Source: Yoonia maricola
GTDB lineage: Bacteria; Pseudomonadota; Alphaproteobacteria; Rhodobacterales; Rhodobacteraceae
Direction of reading: 5' to 3'
Assembly (NCBI RefSeq): GCF_002797915.1
Contig: NZ_PGTY01000005.1
Coordinates: forward strand, 1-64,000
DNA: 64,000 nt
The notes under the pieces were generated by a model. It saw nothing but the letters and a program-made list of their open reading frames with translations. It did no database searches and was not told the origin of the DNA. Every line of letters begins with the position of its first letter. Position 1 is the stretch's first letter. A program made the position numbers and the translations under genes. Positions 36,102 through 45,033 of this stretch are shown here, piece after piece.

Positions 36102-37172
36102 TCAAAGCCCCGTTACCCGCGGTTCTTTCTCGCGCAAAGCGCGCTGAAAGGCCTCAACCGCATGTTCCAACTGCGCCTTTGGTAAGCTTGCAAAATCATC
36201 CTCGGCCACGATCCGGCATTCGCCTTTGCGCGCCGTCACTTTCATATCGCCCACATGAAACTCGCGCTTTTCCTTGCGTTCGACTGGCTTTGGCGGCGCA
36301 ACGCTCTCTGGCTTGGCCTCAAGGAAGGCTGACAAAACCGCCGTCTGCTCATCTTCGGTCGTACAGGCCCGCAATGCCGCACGCAGCTTTGCGGCACTTT
36401 CAACCGACTTCAGCGCACGCGCCACATCAACACCAAGGTTGCGCGACACAGCCTTGGGCCACTTCAGATCATCCTCGAGCGCACTCAGCAGAAACACAAA
36501 GCTGCGGATGTAGGACCGTTTGACCTTATGCAGCGCCCCGTAAAGCCGCAACACCATGGCATCTGGATCAATCTCGTCTGTGTCCTCATCCTGTGCGGCA
36601 AGGATCGCCACTTGCGCCATCTCAGCAAAGCTAAGGTCTTCACGCACCACGTTCTCCTCGACCATATCGATATAGCGCGCCAGTCTATCACTTTCGCCGG
36701 CTTCGATACGGGCAACGATCGTGGCAAAGCGCGCATCTCCGGTCTCTGCAAAAAGCTGCGACAACGCAGTAAAGCGGCGCCAGCCCTTCTTCAGTTGCAG
36801 CTGCCCCGCAGCATCCCGGTAAAGCTCAACAGGTTCTTTCTGGCCACGCTCACGGATCGACGCCTTGAGTTCCTCCATCTCGGTCGAAGCCGCCACTGCC
36901 TCAAGATCAAGCCGGTCACGCGGCAAATCCGTAGTCTGCACTTCGGCCAACGGCACCGAAGACAGCACACGACCCTCCTGCTGCGCTGCACGGTACGCCT
37001 TCGCGTCGCTCGCGTTCTGACGACGCTGTTCCACCTTGGCTTCCGTGGTTTCCTGCAGGCTTTCGGCCGCATCGCGCACCGCAGCGCCCATCGGGCCGAC
37101 ATTGCGGTCGCGCGGCTTGGGTGTTGCTGGTGTGTCTATCGGGCCGAACCCGAACTTGTTCTTACCGCTCAT
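36102..37172 (-). CDS. parB: Plasmid partition protein ParB
   Basis: 356 residues, ParB/RepB-type centromere-binding protein. The ParB nuclease-like (CTP-binding) domain lies at ~70-165 (LKASIRERGQKEPVELYR, KKGWRRFTAL and VEENVVREDLSFAEMA, the last corresponding to the ENxxRxDLxxxE box). The HTH follows (~170-235, AMVLRLYGALHKVKRSYIRSFVFL). The N-terminus KFGFGPIDTP may contact ParA. It overlaps the parA stop by 4 bp (ATGA), and the palindromic candidate parS sites lie just downstream. Confidence 0.9.
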   Translation of the reverse strand: MSGKNKFGFGPIDTPATPKPRDRNVGPMGAAVRDAAESLQETTEAKVEQRRQNASDAKAYRAAQQEGRVLSSVPLAEVQTTDLPRDRLDLEAVAASTEMEELKASIRERGQKEPVELYRDAAGQLQLKKGWRRFTALSQLFAETGDARFATIVARIEAGESDRLARYIDMVEENVVREDLSFAEMAQVAILAAQDEDTDEIDPDAMVLRLYGALHKVKRSYIRSFVFLLSALEDDLKWPKAVSRNLGVDVARALKSVESAAKLRAALRACTTEDEQTAVLSAFLEAKPESVAPPKPVERKEKREFHVGDMKVTARKGECRIVAEDDFASLPKAQLEHAVEAFQRALREKEPRVTGL

Positions 37173-38479
37173 TTATCTGCCTCCACTTTTGCGCTCTCCA
37201 GCTCCCAGGATTTCAACACAGTGGTTTTGAATTCGTTATAGGCCCGGTCGAAGCTTTGGCGCGCACGCTTCCACGTCTCGCGCGTCATCTGACGATAGTC
37301 CTGTTCATAGACGCTCATCTGAAAGCGCCCCGATTGTTCCACTGCGCGCGTCATCTCAATCGGGTTGAGGCAAACATCGGCGCCAAAGACATTACGGAAT
37401 GCCTCCATCATGGCGTTGTGCAACGGGTTGTTGGCCTCGAACCGGGTCATCAACAGCCGCACATCCATGAAAGATTTAGGCAGGGTCAGCCCCGCATCGG
37501 CGGCCAGCCCGCCAAACCCATCCGAGATATCGGCCATCGCATCGCCCAACTGACCCAGATAGCTGGTCGTGCTGTCATATTCCCAATAGCCCGGACCAGA
37601 TGGGATATAGAGAATGTCAGATGCGAAAGCGGCGTTCAGCGATTGATAGCCAATCGCGGGCGGGCAATCAAAGATGATCAGGTCGTATTGATCGTCAGGC
37701 AATTCATCAAGGTAGCGGGCCACGCAGCCAAAGAAACTCCACGCCTTATGCAGGCTGCGGTATTGGGCGCTGGCGAATTCAACGAAGGCCGCGTTGGCGC
37801 AAGATGGAATAATGTCGATGGTCGGCCAGCAGGTGGGTTGTATGAAATCCTGAAACCGCTGTGCGCCGATGGATTGCACGTCTTCCGGCAATTCGTTGGA
37901 AGACGGGTAGGGGCAGTCGTCGGGGTCGTCATAGCTGTCGGTGATCCGGTCCGCTTCGCGGCACAGATCGCGGCACATGATACCCCAGACCGTGTTCCAT
38001 TCCTTGACCTCAACAATGCCCATCGAATGGGTCAATGTAGCCTGCGGATCAAAGTCTATACATAGCACACGGTAGCCATCCAAGGCCGCGGCGTTTGCCA
38101 GATGCTGGGCGACAACTGTCTTACCAACGCCACCTTTAAAATTGCTTACAGCAACGCGCACTGCGCGACCCTTGGGCCGTTTGGGCAGCAGTGATTTGCC
38201 GCGGAACTTGATCCGGCGGCGCAGCTCGTTGATTTCATCAAGGCTGAACCAGCGCTGGCGGCCGTCATCTTCGGTCTCGCCTTGGGGAAGGGACGGATCA
38301 TCAGCGAGTTTCTTGCGTAATGTGTCTGCAGGGACATCAAACATGAACTGGCTAATCTCCCAGATCGAGAAGGGGCGCAGCGTTTTTACCTCACCAGGAG
38401 AAAAGGTCGCGCGGCGCACGGCGGCCTGCTGTGTCAGGCTGCGTTCGTTCATGGCTTGCAGATCGGAATGGGTTCTCAT
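37169..38479 (-). CDS. parA: Plasmid partition ATPase ParA
   Basis: About 436 residues, a large (type Ia) ParA like RepA of repABC plasmids. An N-terminal MerR-like HTH (FSLDEINELRRRIKF) precedes the deviant Walker A box KGGVGKT (~115-121), then CIDFDPQATLTHSMG and IIFDCPPAIGYQSLNA. Start at ATG 38479 (MRTHSDLQAMNERS); the frame is open 22 codons further but that part is unlike ParA. It segregates plasmid copies with ParB and probably represses its own promoter through the HTH. Confidence 0.92.
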   Translation of the reverse strand: MRTHSDLQAMNERSLTQQAAVRRATFSPGEVKTLRPFSIWEISQFMFDVPADTLRKKLADDPSLPQGETEDDGRQRWFSLDEINELRRRIKFRGKSLLPKRPKGRAVRVAVSNFKGGVGKTVVAQHLANAAALDGYRVLCIDFDPQATLTHSMGIVEVKEWNTVWGIMCRDLCREADRITDSYDDPDDCPYPSSNELPEDVQSIGAQRFQDFIQPTCWPTIDIIPSCANAAFVEFASAQYRSLHKAWSFFGCVARYLDELPDDQYDLIIFDCPPAIGYQSLNAAFASDILYIPSGPGYWEYDSTTSYLGQLGDAMADISDGFGGLAADAGLTLPKSFMDVRLLMTRFEANNPLHNAMMEAFRNVFGADVCLNPIEMTRAVEQSGRFQMSVYEQDYRQMTRETWKRARQSFDRAYNEFKTTVLKSWELESAKVEADK

Positions 38480-38839
38480 GACATGCTCTTGTTTTTTGCT
38501 GTTGCTTCGTGGATAACGGGAAAAAGAGAAAACTGCAAAACGCAATTTTCAAAATTCCCGATTTTGCGAAGATCAGCCGCAAAAACGGGGCCAATGGTCA
38601 AAACAGGCACTTATTTGGTGACATGAAATCATAGTTTTTCTAGATATGGTGACATACAGCCCCAAATAAGGTGACACGATAAATGTCCCCCTTAACCATA
38701 TTAACCTATTTCATAATATTTGAATGATTTTCTCGTTTTTAGGGCGCTGTTGACAGAAAACGGGAATTCATGTCTTGGTTGAGCATAAGCAGAATCGGCA
38801 AGAATGTCGGCGCTTGAGGCAAGACAGTGAGATATCGCA
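38480..38839. other. oriV: Putative replication origin with iteron-like repeats
   Basis: This 360-bp divergent region between parA and the initiator is strongly AT-rich. GGTGACA occurs three times in the same orientation (38617, 38648, 38670), each preceded by an A/T stretch (TTATTT, AGATAT, AAATAA). TTATTTGG (38611) and CCAAATAA (38662) form inverted arms around the first two. TTAACC is repeated at 38692-38706, followed by an AT-rich stretch to 38740 that could be the unwinding element. A TTGACA at 38750 may serve the initiator promoter. Position and repeats suggest the origin; this is inference. Confidence 0.6.
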
Positions 38840-39550
38840 ATGGATGCGAAACGATTAACTGGGGTCAAAGCCAGTTCATTGAAATATGATTTATTGACCG
38901 CTTTGTCGGTCGCGGGGCTGCATCTGGATGCACGCCATCAGATATCTGTGTCGCGTTTGTTGTTACTGATCACTGCACGTTATAATTGGCGTCTGGATGA
39001 ATTCTGCGTGGGCCAGCGTGATCTGGCGAAGATGTGGAATGTGACTGAACGTACGGTCAAACGCGAGATCAAGTTTTGGCTGGAACACCGTCTGGTCATT
39101 TGCAAGCGACAAGGCGTGCGGGGCAGGGTAGGGGCCTATCGGTTGAACTATCCCGAAATATATCGACTGTCGGCGCCCTATTGGCAAAATGTTGGCCCTG
39201 ATTTCCAAGAACGGATGACCGAGACAAATCCGGTGCGGGACGCCAAGGTGGTTGCCGTCGATTTTGGGCAGAAGGCTGTTTCCCAAGATACGCCGACCCC
39301 CATGTCCGCCAAAGACCCGCGCACGTGGCGCGCCGCATGCCAGCGGATGCAAGAGTTGCATCCTGAACATTATCGCAACTGGATTGCGCTGTTGCAGTTT
39401 GGGTCCGACGATACACAGGTGCTAGAGTTGAGGGCGTCTAATCAGTTTGTGGCCCATTATGTACAAACCCATCTGTTGGCGATTTTGACAGAGGCGGTGG
39501 AGGCGACGCTGGGACCGCGACGGCGGATAGCGATAACGGTATCACCGTGA
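38840..39550 (+). CDS. DnaA-like plasmid replication initiator
   Basis: 236 residues. A winged-helix region (~20-100; QRDLAKMWNVTERTVKREIKFW) is joined by a linker to a C-terminal ~75-residue part (WRAACQRMQELHPEHYRNWIALLQF, VLELRASNQFVAHYV) that closely follows the pattern of DnaA domain I. No AAA+ ATPase domain is present, so it is not chromosomal DnaA. This combination defines the DnaA-like replicases of Rhodobacteraceae plasmids. It is divergent from parA, with the repeat-bearing region between. Binding of the GGTGACA repeats by its HTH is inference. Confidence 0.85.
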   Translation: MDAKRLTGVKASSLKYDLLTALSVAGLHLDARHQISVSRLLLLITARYNWRLDEFCVGQRDLAKMWNVTERTVKREIKFWLEHRLVICKRQGVRGRVGAYRLNYPEIYRLSAPYWQNVGPDFQERMTETNPVRDAKVVAVDFGQKAVSQDTPTPMSAKDPRTWRAACQRMQELHPEHYRNWIALLQFGSDDTQVLELRASNQFVAHYVQTHLLAILTEAVEATLGPRRRIAITVSP

Positions 39551-39601
39551 TAATGAATGCTGGAGTTGTCGCAACACAATCTAAGTGAGACAAGGAAGCC
39601 T

Positions 39602-40645
39602 ATGAGATATCGCTCAAAGATGCTGATGGCAGTTGGGACTGTCGTCGTTTTGATGATGGCTGTCCCTGCGAGCGCGGTTGAACCTGACGCGGGCGTGCAG
39701 CAGATTGTAGTACGCTCGCAAGAGCGGGGGGCTGATCTTGATGTGACCATCTGGTATCCGGCAGCATCGGGAGGCGAGACCGTGCTGCTTGGCGACAATG
39801 TTTTCTTTGAGGGAACGGAAGCGATGCTGAATGCGCCCGTTTCTGATGGTCAGTTTCCTCTCATCCTTTTGTCGCATGGTGCGGGCCTGTCGGGACGCGC
39901 AGAAGCGATGAGCTGGATGGCGACGGCGCTTGCCAAAGAAGGGTTCATCGTGGCGGCGCCCACGCACCCCGGCAATACCGGCCCAGACCGTTCGGCCGCG
40001 CAGACCATGAAACTTTGGCTTAGACCGTCGGACCTGTCGGACACGCTTGACGCCATTGAGCAAAATGAGGTTTTCCGACCCCATTTTGACGCCGAAAATG
40101 TCGGTGTTGTGGGGCTGTCGATGGGTGGCAATACCGCGCTTGCCATTGCGGGCGCGCGGTTTGATCCTGCGCTTCTGGCAAGCTATTGCGATACGGATGA
40201 TTTGAATGCGTCGCTATGCGATTGGGTGCGCCTGAGCGGTGTCGATCTGCACGCGATGGACACGCAGGCCGCTAGTCGGGATAACGGGGACGCGCGCGTT
40301 GGCCTTGTTGTGGCGATTGATCCAGTTCCTGCCGATGTCTTTGATGTGACATCATTTTCCGGGGTTTCGGTCCCTGTTACGCTGGTAAACTTTAGCGAAG
40401 ACGGTGAGATTCCCCTGACCGCGCGGGCAGAGGGCATCGCGGACGCTATTCCTGACGCCACTTACACGGTAATCGAAAATGGCAGTCACTTTTCCATGTT
40501 CGCCGAATGCAAGCCGAATGCCGCTGAGATTGCTGTAGAAGAAGGGATTGAAGAGCCGATCTGCGAGAATGGGAACGGGTCTTCGCGGGCAACGGTCCAC
40601 GCGCAGTTGATTGATATCATTGTCGCAGCCTATCGTAATAATTGA
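39602..40645 (+). CDS. Secreted alpha/beta hydrolase (PAF-acetylhydrolase / dienelactone hydrolase-like)
   Basis: 347 residues. The start at ATG 39602 has AAGGA upstream and gives a signal peptide (MRYRSKMLMAVGTVVVLMMAVPASA); the frame is open 15 codons earlier, overlapping no feature. The hydrolase core has LILLSHGAGLSGRAE (oxyanion region), GLSMGGNTAL (nucleophile elbow with Ser) and a late ENGSHFSMF (His). DVTIWYPAAS near the N-terminus is typical of COG4188 esterases. The substrate cannot be told. It follows the initiator gene but has its own Shine-Dalgarno and looks unrelated to replication. Confidence 0.85.
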   Translation: MRYRSKMLMAVGTVVVLMMAVPASAVEPDAGVQQIVVRSQERGADLDVTIWYPAASGGETVLLGDNVFFEGTEAMLNAPVSDGQFPLILLSHGAGLSGRAEAMSWMATALAKEGFIVAAPTHPGNTGPDRSAAQTMKLWLRPSDLSDTLDAIEQNEVFRPHFDAENVGVVGLSMGGNTALAIAGARFDPALLASYCDTDDLNASLCDWVRLSGVDLHAMDTQAASRDNGDARVGLVVAIDPVPADVFDVTSFSGVSVPVTLVNFSEDGEIPLTARAEGIADAIPDATYTVIENGSHFSMFAECKPNAAEIAVEEGIEEPICENGNGSSRATVHAQLIDIIVAAYRNN

Positions 40646-40718
40646 TGACGCGTTCTTGCATTGCGTCCCGCAGACCCATACCCCATCACCCCGGTAATTT
40701 TGAATAAAGCGGAGTCCC

Positions 40719-42323
40719 ATGATGCGTGCAGCAGATGTCGTCGCCAAACGTCTTTACGAGGCCGGGTGCCGGTGGGCTTTCGGGATGCCTGGCGGCGAAG
40801 TGCTGACCCTCATGGATGCGTTGGAGAAGGCAGGCATTACCTTTGTGCTGTGCAAGCATGAGAACGCCGCAGGCTTCATGGCCGAAGGCACATATCATCG
40901 TACCGGTGCGCCGGGCATCATGGTGGCCACGGTTGGTCCGGGTGCGCTCAATGGCATCAACGTGATTGAGAACGCCCATCAGGATCGTGTCCCGATGATC
41001 GTGCTGACGGGCTGTGTGGATGCAGAACAGGCGGCGGTTTATACGCATCAGGTGTTGGATCAGCCGCGCGTGTTCCGCCCTATCACCAAGGAAACCTTTA
41101 CGCTGAATGCAGGTTCCGCCCATGTCATCATCGACAAGGCGCTGGCGATTGCCACCGAAGGCCGCCCCGGTCCGGTGCATATTGATGTACCAATCTCTGT
41201 TGCTGATGCGCCCGCGCAAGGCACGGGCATTTTGCGCGCACCTGCATCGGCTGTGGCCCCGGTCGGGCCAGATTTGGACCGTGCGCGTGCTGCCTTGGCG
41301 GGCGCCAAGCGTCCGCTGATCGTTGTGGGGCTGGATGCGGTGGTCGAAGGGGCGAGTGCAGCAATCCTGACGGCGGCTGAGATGCTGGGCGCACCAGTGA
41401 TCACGACGTATAAGGCCAAGGGGCTTTTGCCAGAAAGCCATGCGCTGTCGCTGGGTGGGGCAGGGCTGTCGCCGAAGAACGATAAGGTGCTTTTGCCCTT
41501 TGTCGCGCAGGCTGATGTGATCCTTGCCGTAGGTTACGACCCGATTGAGATGCGACCGGGCTGGCAGAACCCATGGGATCCGGCCACGCAGATGGTGATC
41601 GATGTGACCGCCGCGCCCAATCACCACTATATGCACCAGTCCAGCATGAATATCATTGGTGACTGTGGGGCGTCTGTAATGGCGCTTTTGCCGGATGCGG
41701 CTTTGTCCGGGGTTTGGCCTGAAGGTGAGATCGCGGCGGTGCAGGCGGCTTTGAATGATGCGTTCCCACGCCCTGACACTTGGGGTCCGGCACAGGTGAT
41801 CGCGACCTGTCAGGACGTTTTGCCAAAGGATACGCTGGCGACGGCTGATAGCGGGGCGCATCGCATTTTGCTGTCACAGATGTGGCGATGCGACTTTCCG
41901 CGCGCGCTGACCCAATCATCGGGGTTTTGCACGATGGGCTGTGCGGTGCCCTTGGCGATGGGCGCGCAGATTGCAGAGCCTGACAGAACTATCGTGTCCT
42001 TTTCGGGCGATGCGGGTCTGTTGATGGTGGCCGGCGAATTGGCGACTGCGGCTGAGCTGGGATTGAAGACGATCTTTGTTGTCTTCGTTGATGCGTCATT
42101 GGCGCTGATCGAGCTGAAACAACGCCAGCGGCAATTGCCAAACACGGGCGTGGATTTCGCGCCATTCAACTTTGCTGCCATGGCGCAAGCTTTTGGCGGA
42201 CAGGGCCATCGGGTACAGTCGCAAGCCGAACTGCAAACAGCGCTAAAGGCGGCGCAGTCAGCTGACAGCTTTACGGTGATCGCCGCCGAGATTGACCGCA
42301 AGTCTTATGATGGGGCGTTTTAG
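40719..42323 (+). CDS. ThDP-dependent enzyme of the acetolactate synthase family
   Basis: 534 residues with the three ThDP-family domains: N-terminal pyrimidine-binding (~1-165; KHENAAGFMAEGTYHRTG holds the catalytic Glu), central (~185-320) and C-terminal pyrophosphate-binding (GDAGLLM as the GDG-type motif, then LALIEL). It is not an obvious IlvB, Oxc or Xsc. It is followed after one base by a CaiB-type CoA-transferase, the pairing also seen in oxalate use (oxalyl-CoA decarboxylase with formyl-CoA transferase), so decarboxylation or lyase action on a 2-hydroxy/2-oxoacid or its CoA ester is possible. GGAG precedes the ATG. Confidence 0.85.
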   Translation: MMRAADVVAKRLYEAGCRWAFGMPGGEVLTLMDALEKAGITFVLCKHENAAGFMAEGTYHRTGAPGIMVATVGPGALNGINVIENAHQDRVPMIVLTGCVDAEQAAVYTHQVLDQPRVFRPITKETFTLNAGSAHVIIDKALAIATEGRPGPVHIDVPISVADAPAQGTGILRAPASAVAPVGPDLDRARAALAGAKRPLIVVGLDAVVEGASAAILTAAEMLGAPVITTYKAKGLLPESHALSLGGAGLSPKNDKVLLPFVAQADVILAVGYDPIEMRPGWQNPWDPATQMVIDVTAAPNHHYMHQSSMNIIGDCGASVMALLPDAALSGVWPEGEIAAVQAALNDAFPRPDTWGPAQVIATCQDVLPKDTLATADSGAHRILLSQMWRCDFPRALTQSSGFCTMGCAVPLAMGAQIAEPDRTIVSFSGDAGLLMVAGELATAAELGLKTIFVVFVDASLALIELKQRQRQLPNTGVDFAPFNFAAMAQAFGGQGHRVQSQAELQTALKAAQSADSFTVIAAEIDRKSYDGAF

Positions 42324-42324
42324 G

Positions 42325-43506
42325 ATGGCGGGTGCATTGGATGGGTTGCTGGTGCTGGATCTGTCGCGGATCTTGGCAGGGCCGACGGCAACGCAATTGT
42401 TGGGTGATCTGGGCGCCACTGTGATCAAGATCGAAAACCCCAAGACCGGGGGCGATGATACACGCAGCTGGGGTCCGCCTTATGCGCCGACGCCGGATGG
42501 AAACAGCGATCTGAGTGCCTATTTCATGGCTGCCAACCGCAACAAGTATTCAGTCGCCGCTGATCTGAGTACGCAGGCGGGGCAAGCGCTGGTTCGGTCC
42601 ATTGCCGCTGAGGCCGATGTCGTGATTGAGAACTACAAGCCCGACGGCTTGGTGAAATACGGGTTGGATCATGCCACGATTTGTGCGCAGCGGCCCGAGC
42701 TGGTCTATTGTTCGATCTCAGGCTTTGGCCAGACGGGACCAGAACGCAACAGGGCAGGGTACGACCTGATGGCGCAAGGGTTTGGCGGGATCATGTCGCT
42801 GACCGGTGATCCTGATGGTCCGCCGATGAAAGTCGGGGTGGGGGTCGCAGATGTGATGTGCGGGATGTATGCCACGATTGGGATTTTGGCCGCGTTGCGC
42901 CACCGTGATGCGACGGGCGAGGGCCAGCATATTGATCTGGCACTGGTCGACAGCCAGATGGCGTGGCTGATCAATGAGGGGACGAATTATCTTGCCTCGG
43001 GGCAAGAGCCTGTGCGTCGTGGCAATGCCCACCCTAATATTGTGCCTTATGATGTCTTTGCCACGCAGGATGGTCACATCATTCTGGCCGTTGGAAATGA
43101 TACGCAATTCCGTGCGTTTTGTCAGGCGATAGGCCGTTCCGATCTGGCGGAAAGCCCTGATTTTGCAACAAACCCCGATAGAATCGCCAATCGGGCAGCG
43201 CTGACCGCGGCCATAACTGAAACACTGGCCATGCGGGACACAGCGGAAATCCTTGAACTATTACAGAATGCTGGCGTCCCAGCGGGGCCGATTCACACCG
43301 TGGGTCAGGCTTTGGGCAGCGCGCAGGCGCAAACTCGCGGGGCAGTCGTACAGGTGCCGCATCCGCAAACTGATTCAGGCAGCGTGCAATTATTGGGCAA
43401 TCCGCTGAAATTTTCCAAAACACCGGTGGAAATCCGCCGTCCCCCGCCGCGTTTCGGCGCCGATACAGAAAGCCTTGCGCAGGTTCTGGCCGGTCTTAGG
43501 CGGTAA
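42325..43506 (+). CDS. CaiB/BaiF family CoA-transferase
   Basis: 393 residues, a class III CoA-transferase. ATG 42325 lies one base after the stop of the ThDP gene. The N-terminus LLVLDLSRILAGPTATQLLGDLGA is diagnostic, NRNKYSVAADLS and AGYDLMAQGFGGIMS follow, and the catalytic Asp is expected in IDLALVDSQMAW. It moves CoA between carboxylic acids through a glutamyl/aspartyl anhydride. The tight pairing implies that it supplies or recycles the CoA ester used by the ThDP enzyme; the acids themselves are not identifiable. Confidence 0.92.
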   Translation: MAGALDGLLVLDLSRILAGPTATQLLGDLGATVIKIENPKTGGDDTRSWGPPYAPTPDGNSDLSAYFMAANRNKYSVAADLSTQAGQALVRSIAAEADVVIENYKPDGLVKYGLDHATICAQRPELVYCSISGFGQTGPERNRAGYDLMAQGFGGIMSLTGDPDGPPMKVGVGVADVMCGMYATIGILAALRHRDATGEGQHIDLALVDSQMAWLINEGTNYLASGQEPVRRGNAHPNIVPYDVFATQDGHIILAVGNDTQFRAFCQAIGRSDLAESPDFATNPDRIANRAALTAAITETLAMRDTAEILELLQNAGVPAGPIHTVGQALGSAQAQTRGAVVQVPHPQTDSGSVQLLGNPLKFSKTPVEIRRPPPRFGADTESLAQVLAGLRR

Positions 43507-43511
43507 TCGGC

Positions 43512-43642
43512 GCTTTGCAAAGCTGACACGTTTTCGTGAGAGATAATCACGATTGCGCAAGCTATCTTCCACGTGATGTGAGCTTTCACCGCCACCTCAT
43601 TAAATTACGACGGAATGAGGATGTGGGAATTGCTTTGCAAAG
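43512..43642. repeat. Pair of GCTTTGCAAAG repeats flanking a promoter region
   Basis: GCTTTGCAAAG occurs at 43512-43522 and 43632-43642, exactly 120 bp apart; its core CTTTGCAAAG is a perfect palindrome. The copies bracket the gap between the CoA-transferase and the TPR gene, the second overlapping the TPR ribosome-binding region. They could be paired operators or chance. Confidence 0.35.
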
Positions 43643-43651
43643 GATACTAAC

Positions 43652-45013
43652 ATGTTGATTGATATCGCGACCAGTGAGGTCAGCCTAAAAGATCGTGCGG
43701 CACTTTCCGAATGGAATGGTGTCATTCTTGGCGTGCTGTCGCACGGTCAAAGCGCGCCTGTTCATTTAGGTAAGCTGCTTGAGCTGGCGCCCGGGTTTGC
43801 GATGGCCCATGCGCTGAAGGGGTTGTCAGCATTGATGCTGGGCCGCCGCGAGCTTTATGCCGCAGCCCAGGAGGCGAGCGAGACAGCGCAACGGGCACTG
43901 GAGGCTGGCGGCGCGACGCGGCGCGAGCAGTTATGGTGTAACGCGCTGCAAGATTGGCTGGCGGGCAAACCAAGCCAAGCCATCGCCCGCATGGAAGAGG
44001 CCTTGCTGATCAACCCCGCTGATACGATCAGCATGAAGCTGTCGCATGGCATTCGGTTTATCCTTGGCGATCATATTGGCATGCGCCAATCGGTCGAAGC
44101 GGTCATTGATGCCCATGACGCGGATCACGCCTTGCGTGGCTATGCCTTGGGCTGTCTGGCCTTTGCCATGGAAGAAACCGGCAGTTACGACGCCGCCGAA
44201 CGTGTGGGTCTGGAAGGGTTGGATTACGCCAGCGACGATGCGTGGGGTCTGCATGCTGTGGCCCATGTTTATGATATGACGCATCGCCCGGCACAGGGGA
44301 TTGCGCTGATTGATGGCAATCAGGCCGCCTGGGGCCACTGCAATAACTTTCGGTTTCATGTCTGGTGGCACAAGGCGCTGCTGCACCTTGATCAAGGAGA
44401 GGTGCAAGAAGTGCTTGCGCTGTATGACACCAAGATCCGCAGCGACAAGACGGATGATTACCGCGACTTTTCAAATGCCAGTTCGCTTTTGGTGCGGCTG
44501 GAATTGGAGGGTGTCGATGTGGGCGACCGCTGGGGCGAATTGGCTGATCTTGCCGAGAGCCGCACAAATGATGGCTGTCTGACCTTTGCCGATCTGCATT
44601 ACATGATGGCGCTTGTCGGTGATGACAGGGCTGATGCAGCCACGCGCCTGACTGCGCGCATCGCCAAAGATGCCCGCGCTGATACCGAAGTGGCCAATAT
44701 CATGCGCGATCCTGGTGTCGCAGTGACCAAAGGGTTGGCTGCATTTTCAGATGGTCGCTATGACGCTGCTTTTGCACAGCTTCATACCGCGCACCCGCGT
44801 TTTCAGACGATGGGGGGCAGCCATGCCCAGCGTGATGTTTTTGAGCGGGTCACGATTGAAGCAGGACTGCGCGCCGGGTCACTTGACGCCACTGCGGCTT
44901 TGCTTGAACAGCGCATCACACAGCGCAAGGGCGCTGTTGATGGTTTTGCAGAAACCCGTTTGCAGATGATCCGCGATGCCCGCGATCTGCAAACGCGTGT
45001 GGCTGCGGAATGA
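43652..45013 (+). CDS. TPR-repeat protein (TTC38-like)
   Basis: 453 residues of helical repeats with no signal peptide. Segments such as FAMAHALKGLSALMLGRRELYAAA, RMEEALLINPADTISMKLSHGI and DDAWGLHAVAHVYDMTHRPAQGI match the TPR-containing TTC38-like family found in many proteobacteria. AAAGGAT precedes the ATG. It lies 20 bp before opgC and may be the first gene of that operon, but a role in glucan synthesis is not established. Confidence 0.8.
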   Translation: MLIDIATSEVSLKDRAALSEWNGVILGVLSHGQSAPVHLGKLLELAPGFAMAHALKGLSALMLGRRELYAAAQEASETAQRALEAGGATRREQLWCNALQDWLAGKPSQAIARMEEALLINPADTISMKLSHGIRFILGDHIGMRQSVEAVIDAHDADHALRGYALGCLAFAMEETGSYDAAERVGLEGLDYASDDAWGLHAVAHVYDMTHRPAQGIALIDGNQAAWGHCNNFRFHVWWHKALLHLDQGEVQEVLALYDTKIRSDKTDDYRDFSNASSLLVRLELEGVDVGDRWGELADLAESRTNDGCLTFADLHYMMALVGDDRADAATRLTARIAKDARADTEVANIMRDPGVAVTKGLAAFSDGRYDAAFAQLHTAHPRFQTMGGSHAQRDVFERVTIEAGLRAGSLDATAALLEQRITQRKGAVDGFAETRLQMIRDARDLQTRVAAE

Positions 45014-45033
45014 GTGAGTAAAAGGTTCCTGTG

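Noticed and set aside
36102..39550. repABC-type replicon
   Set aside because: ParA and ParB resemble RepA and RepB, but no RepC follows parB. The initiator is divergent and of the DnaA-like type.
40719..43506. Oxalate degradation pair (oxc-frc)
   Set aside because: The gene pairing fits, but the ThDP protein lacks recognisable Oxc features and no formate or oxalate genes are adjacent. Left unassigned.
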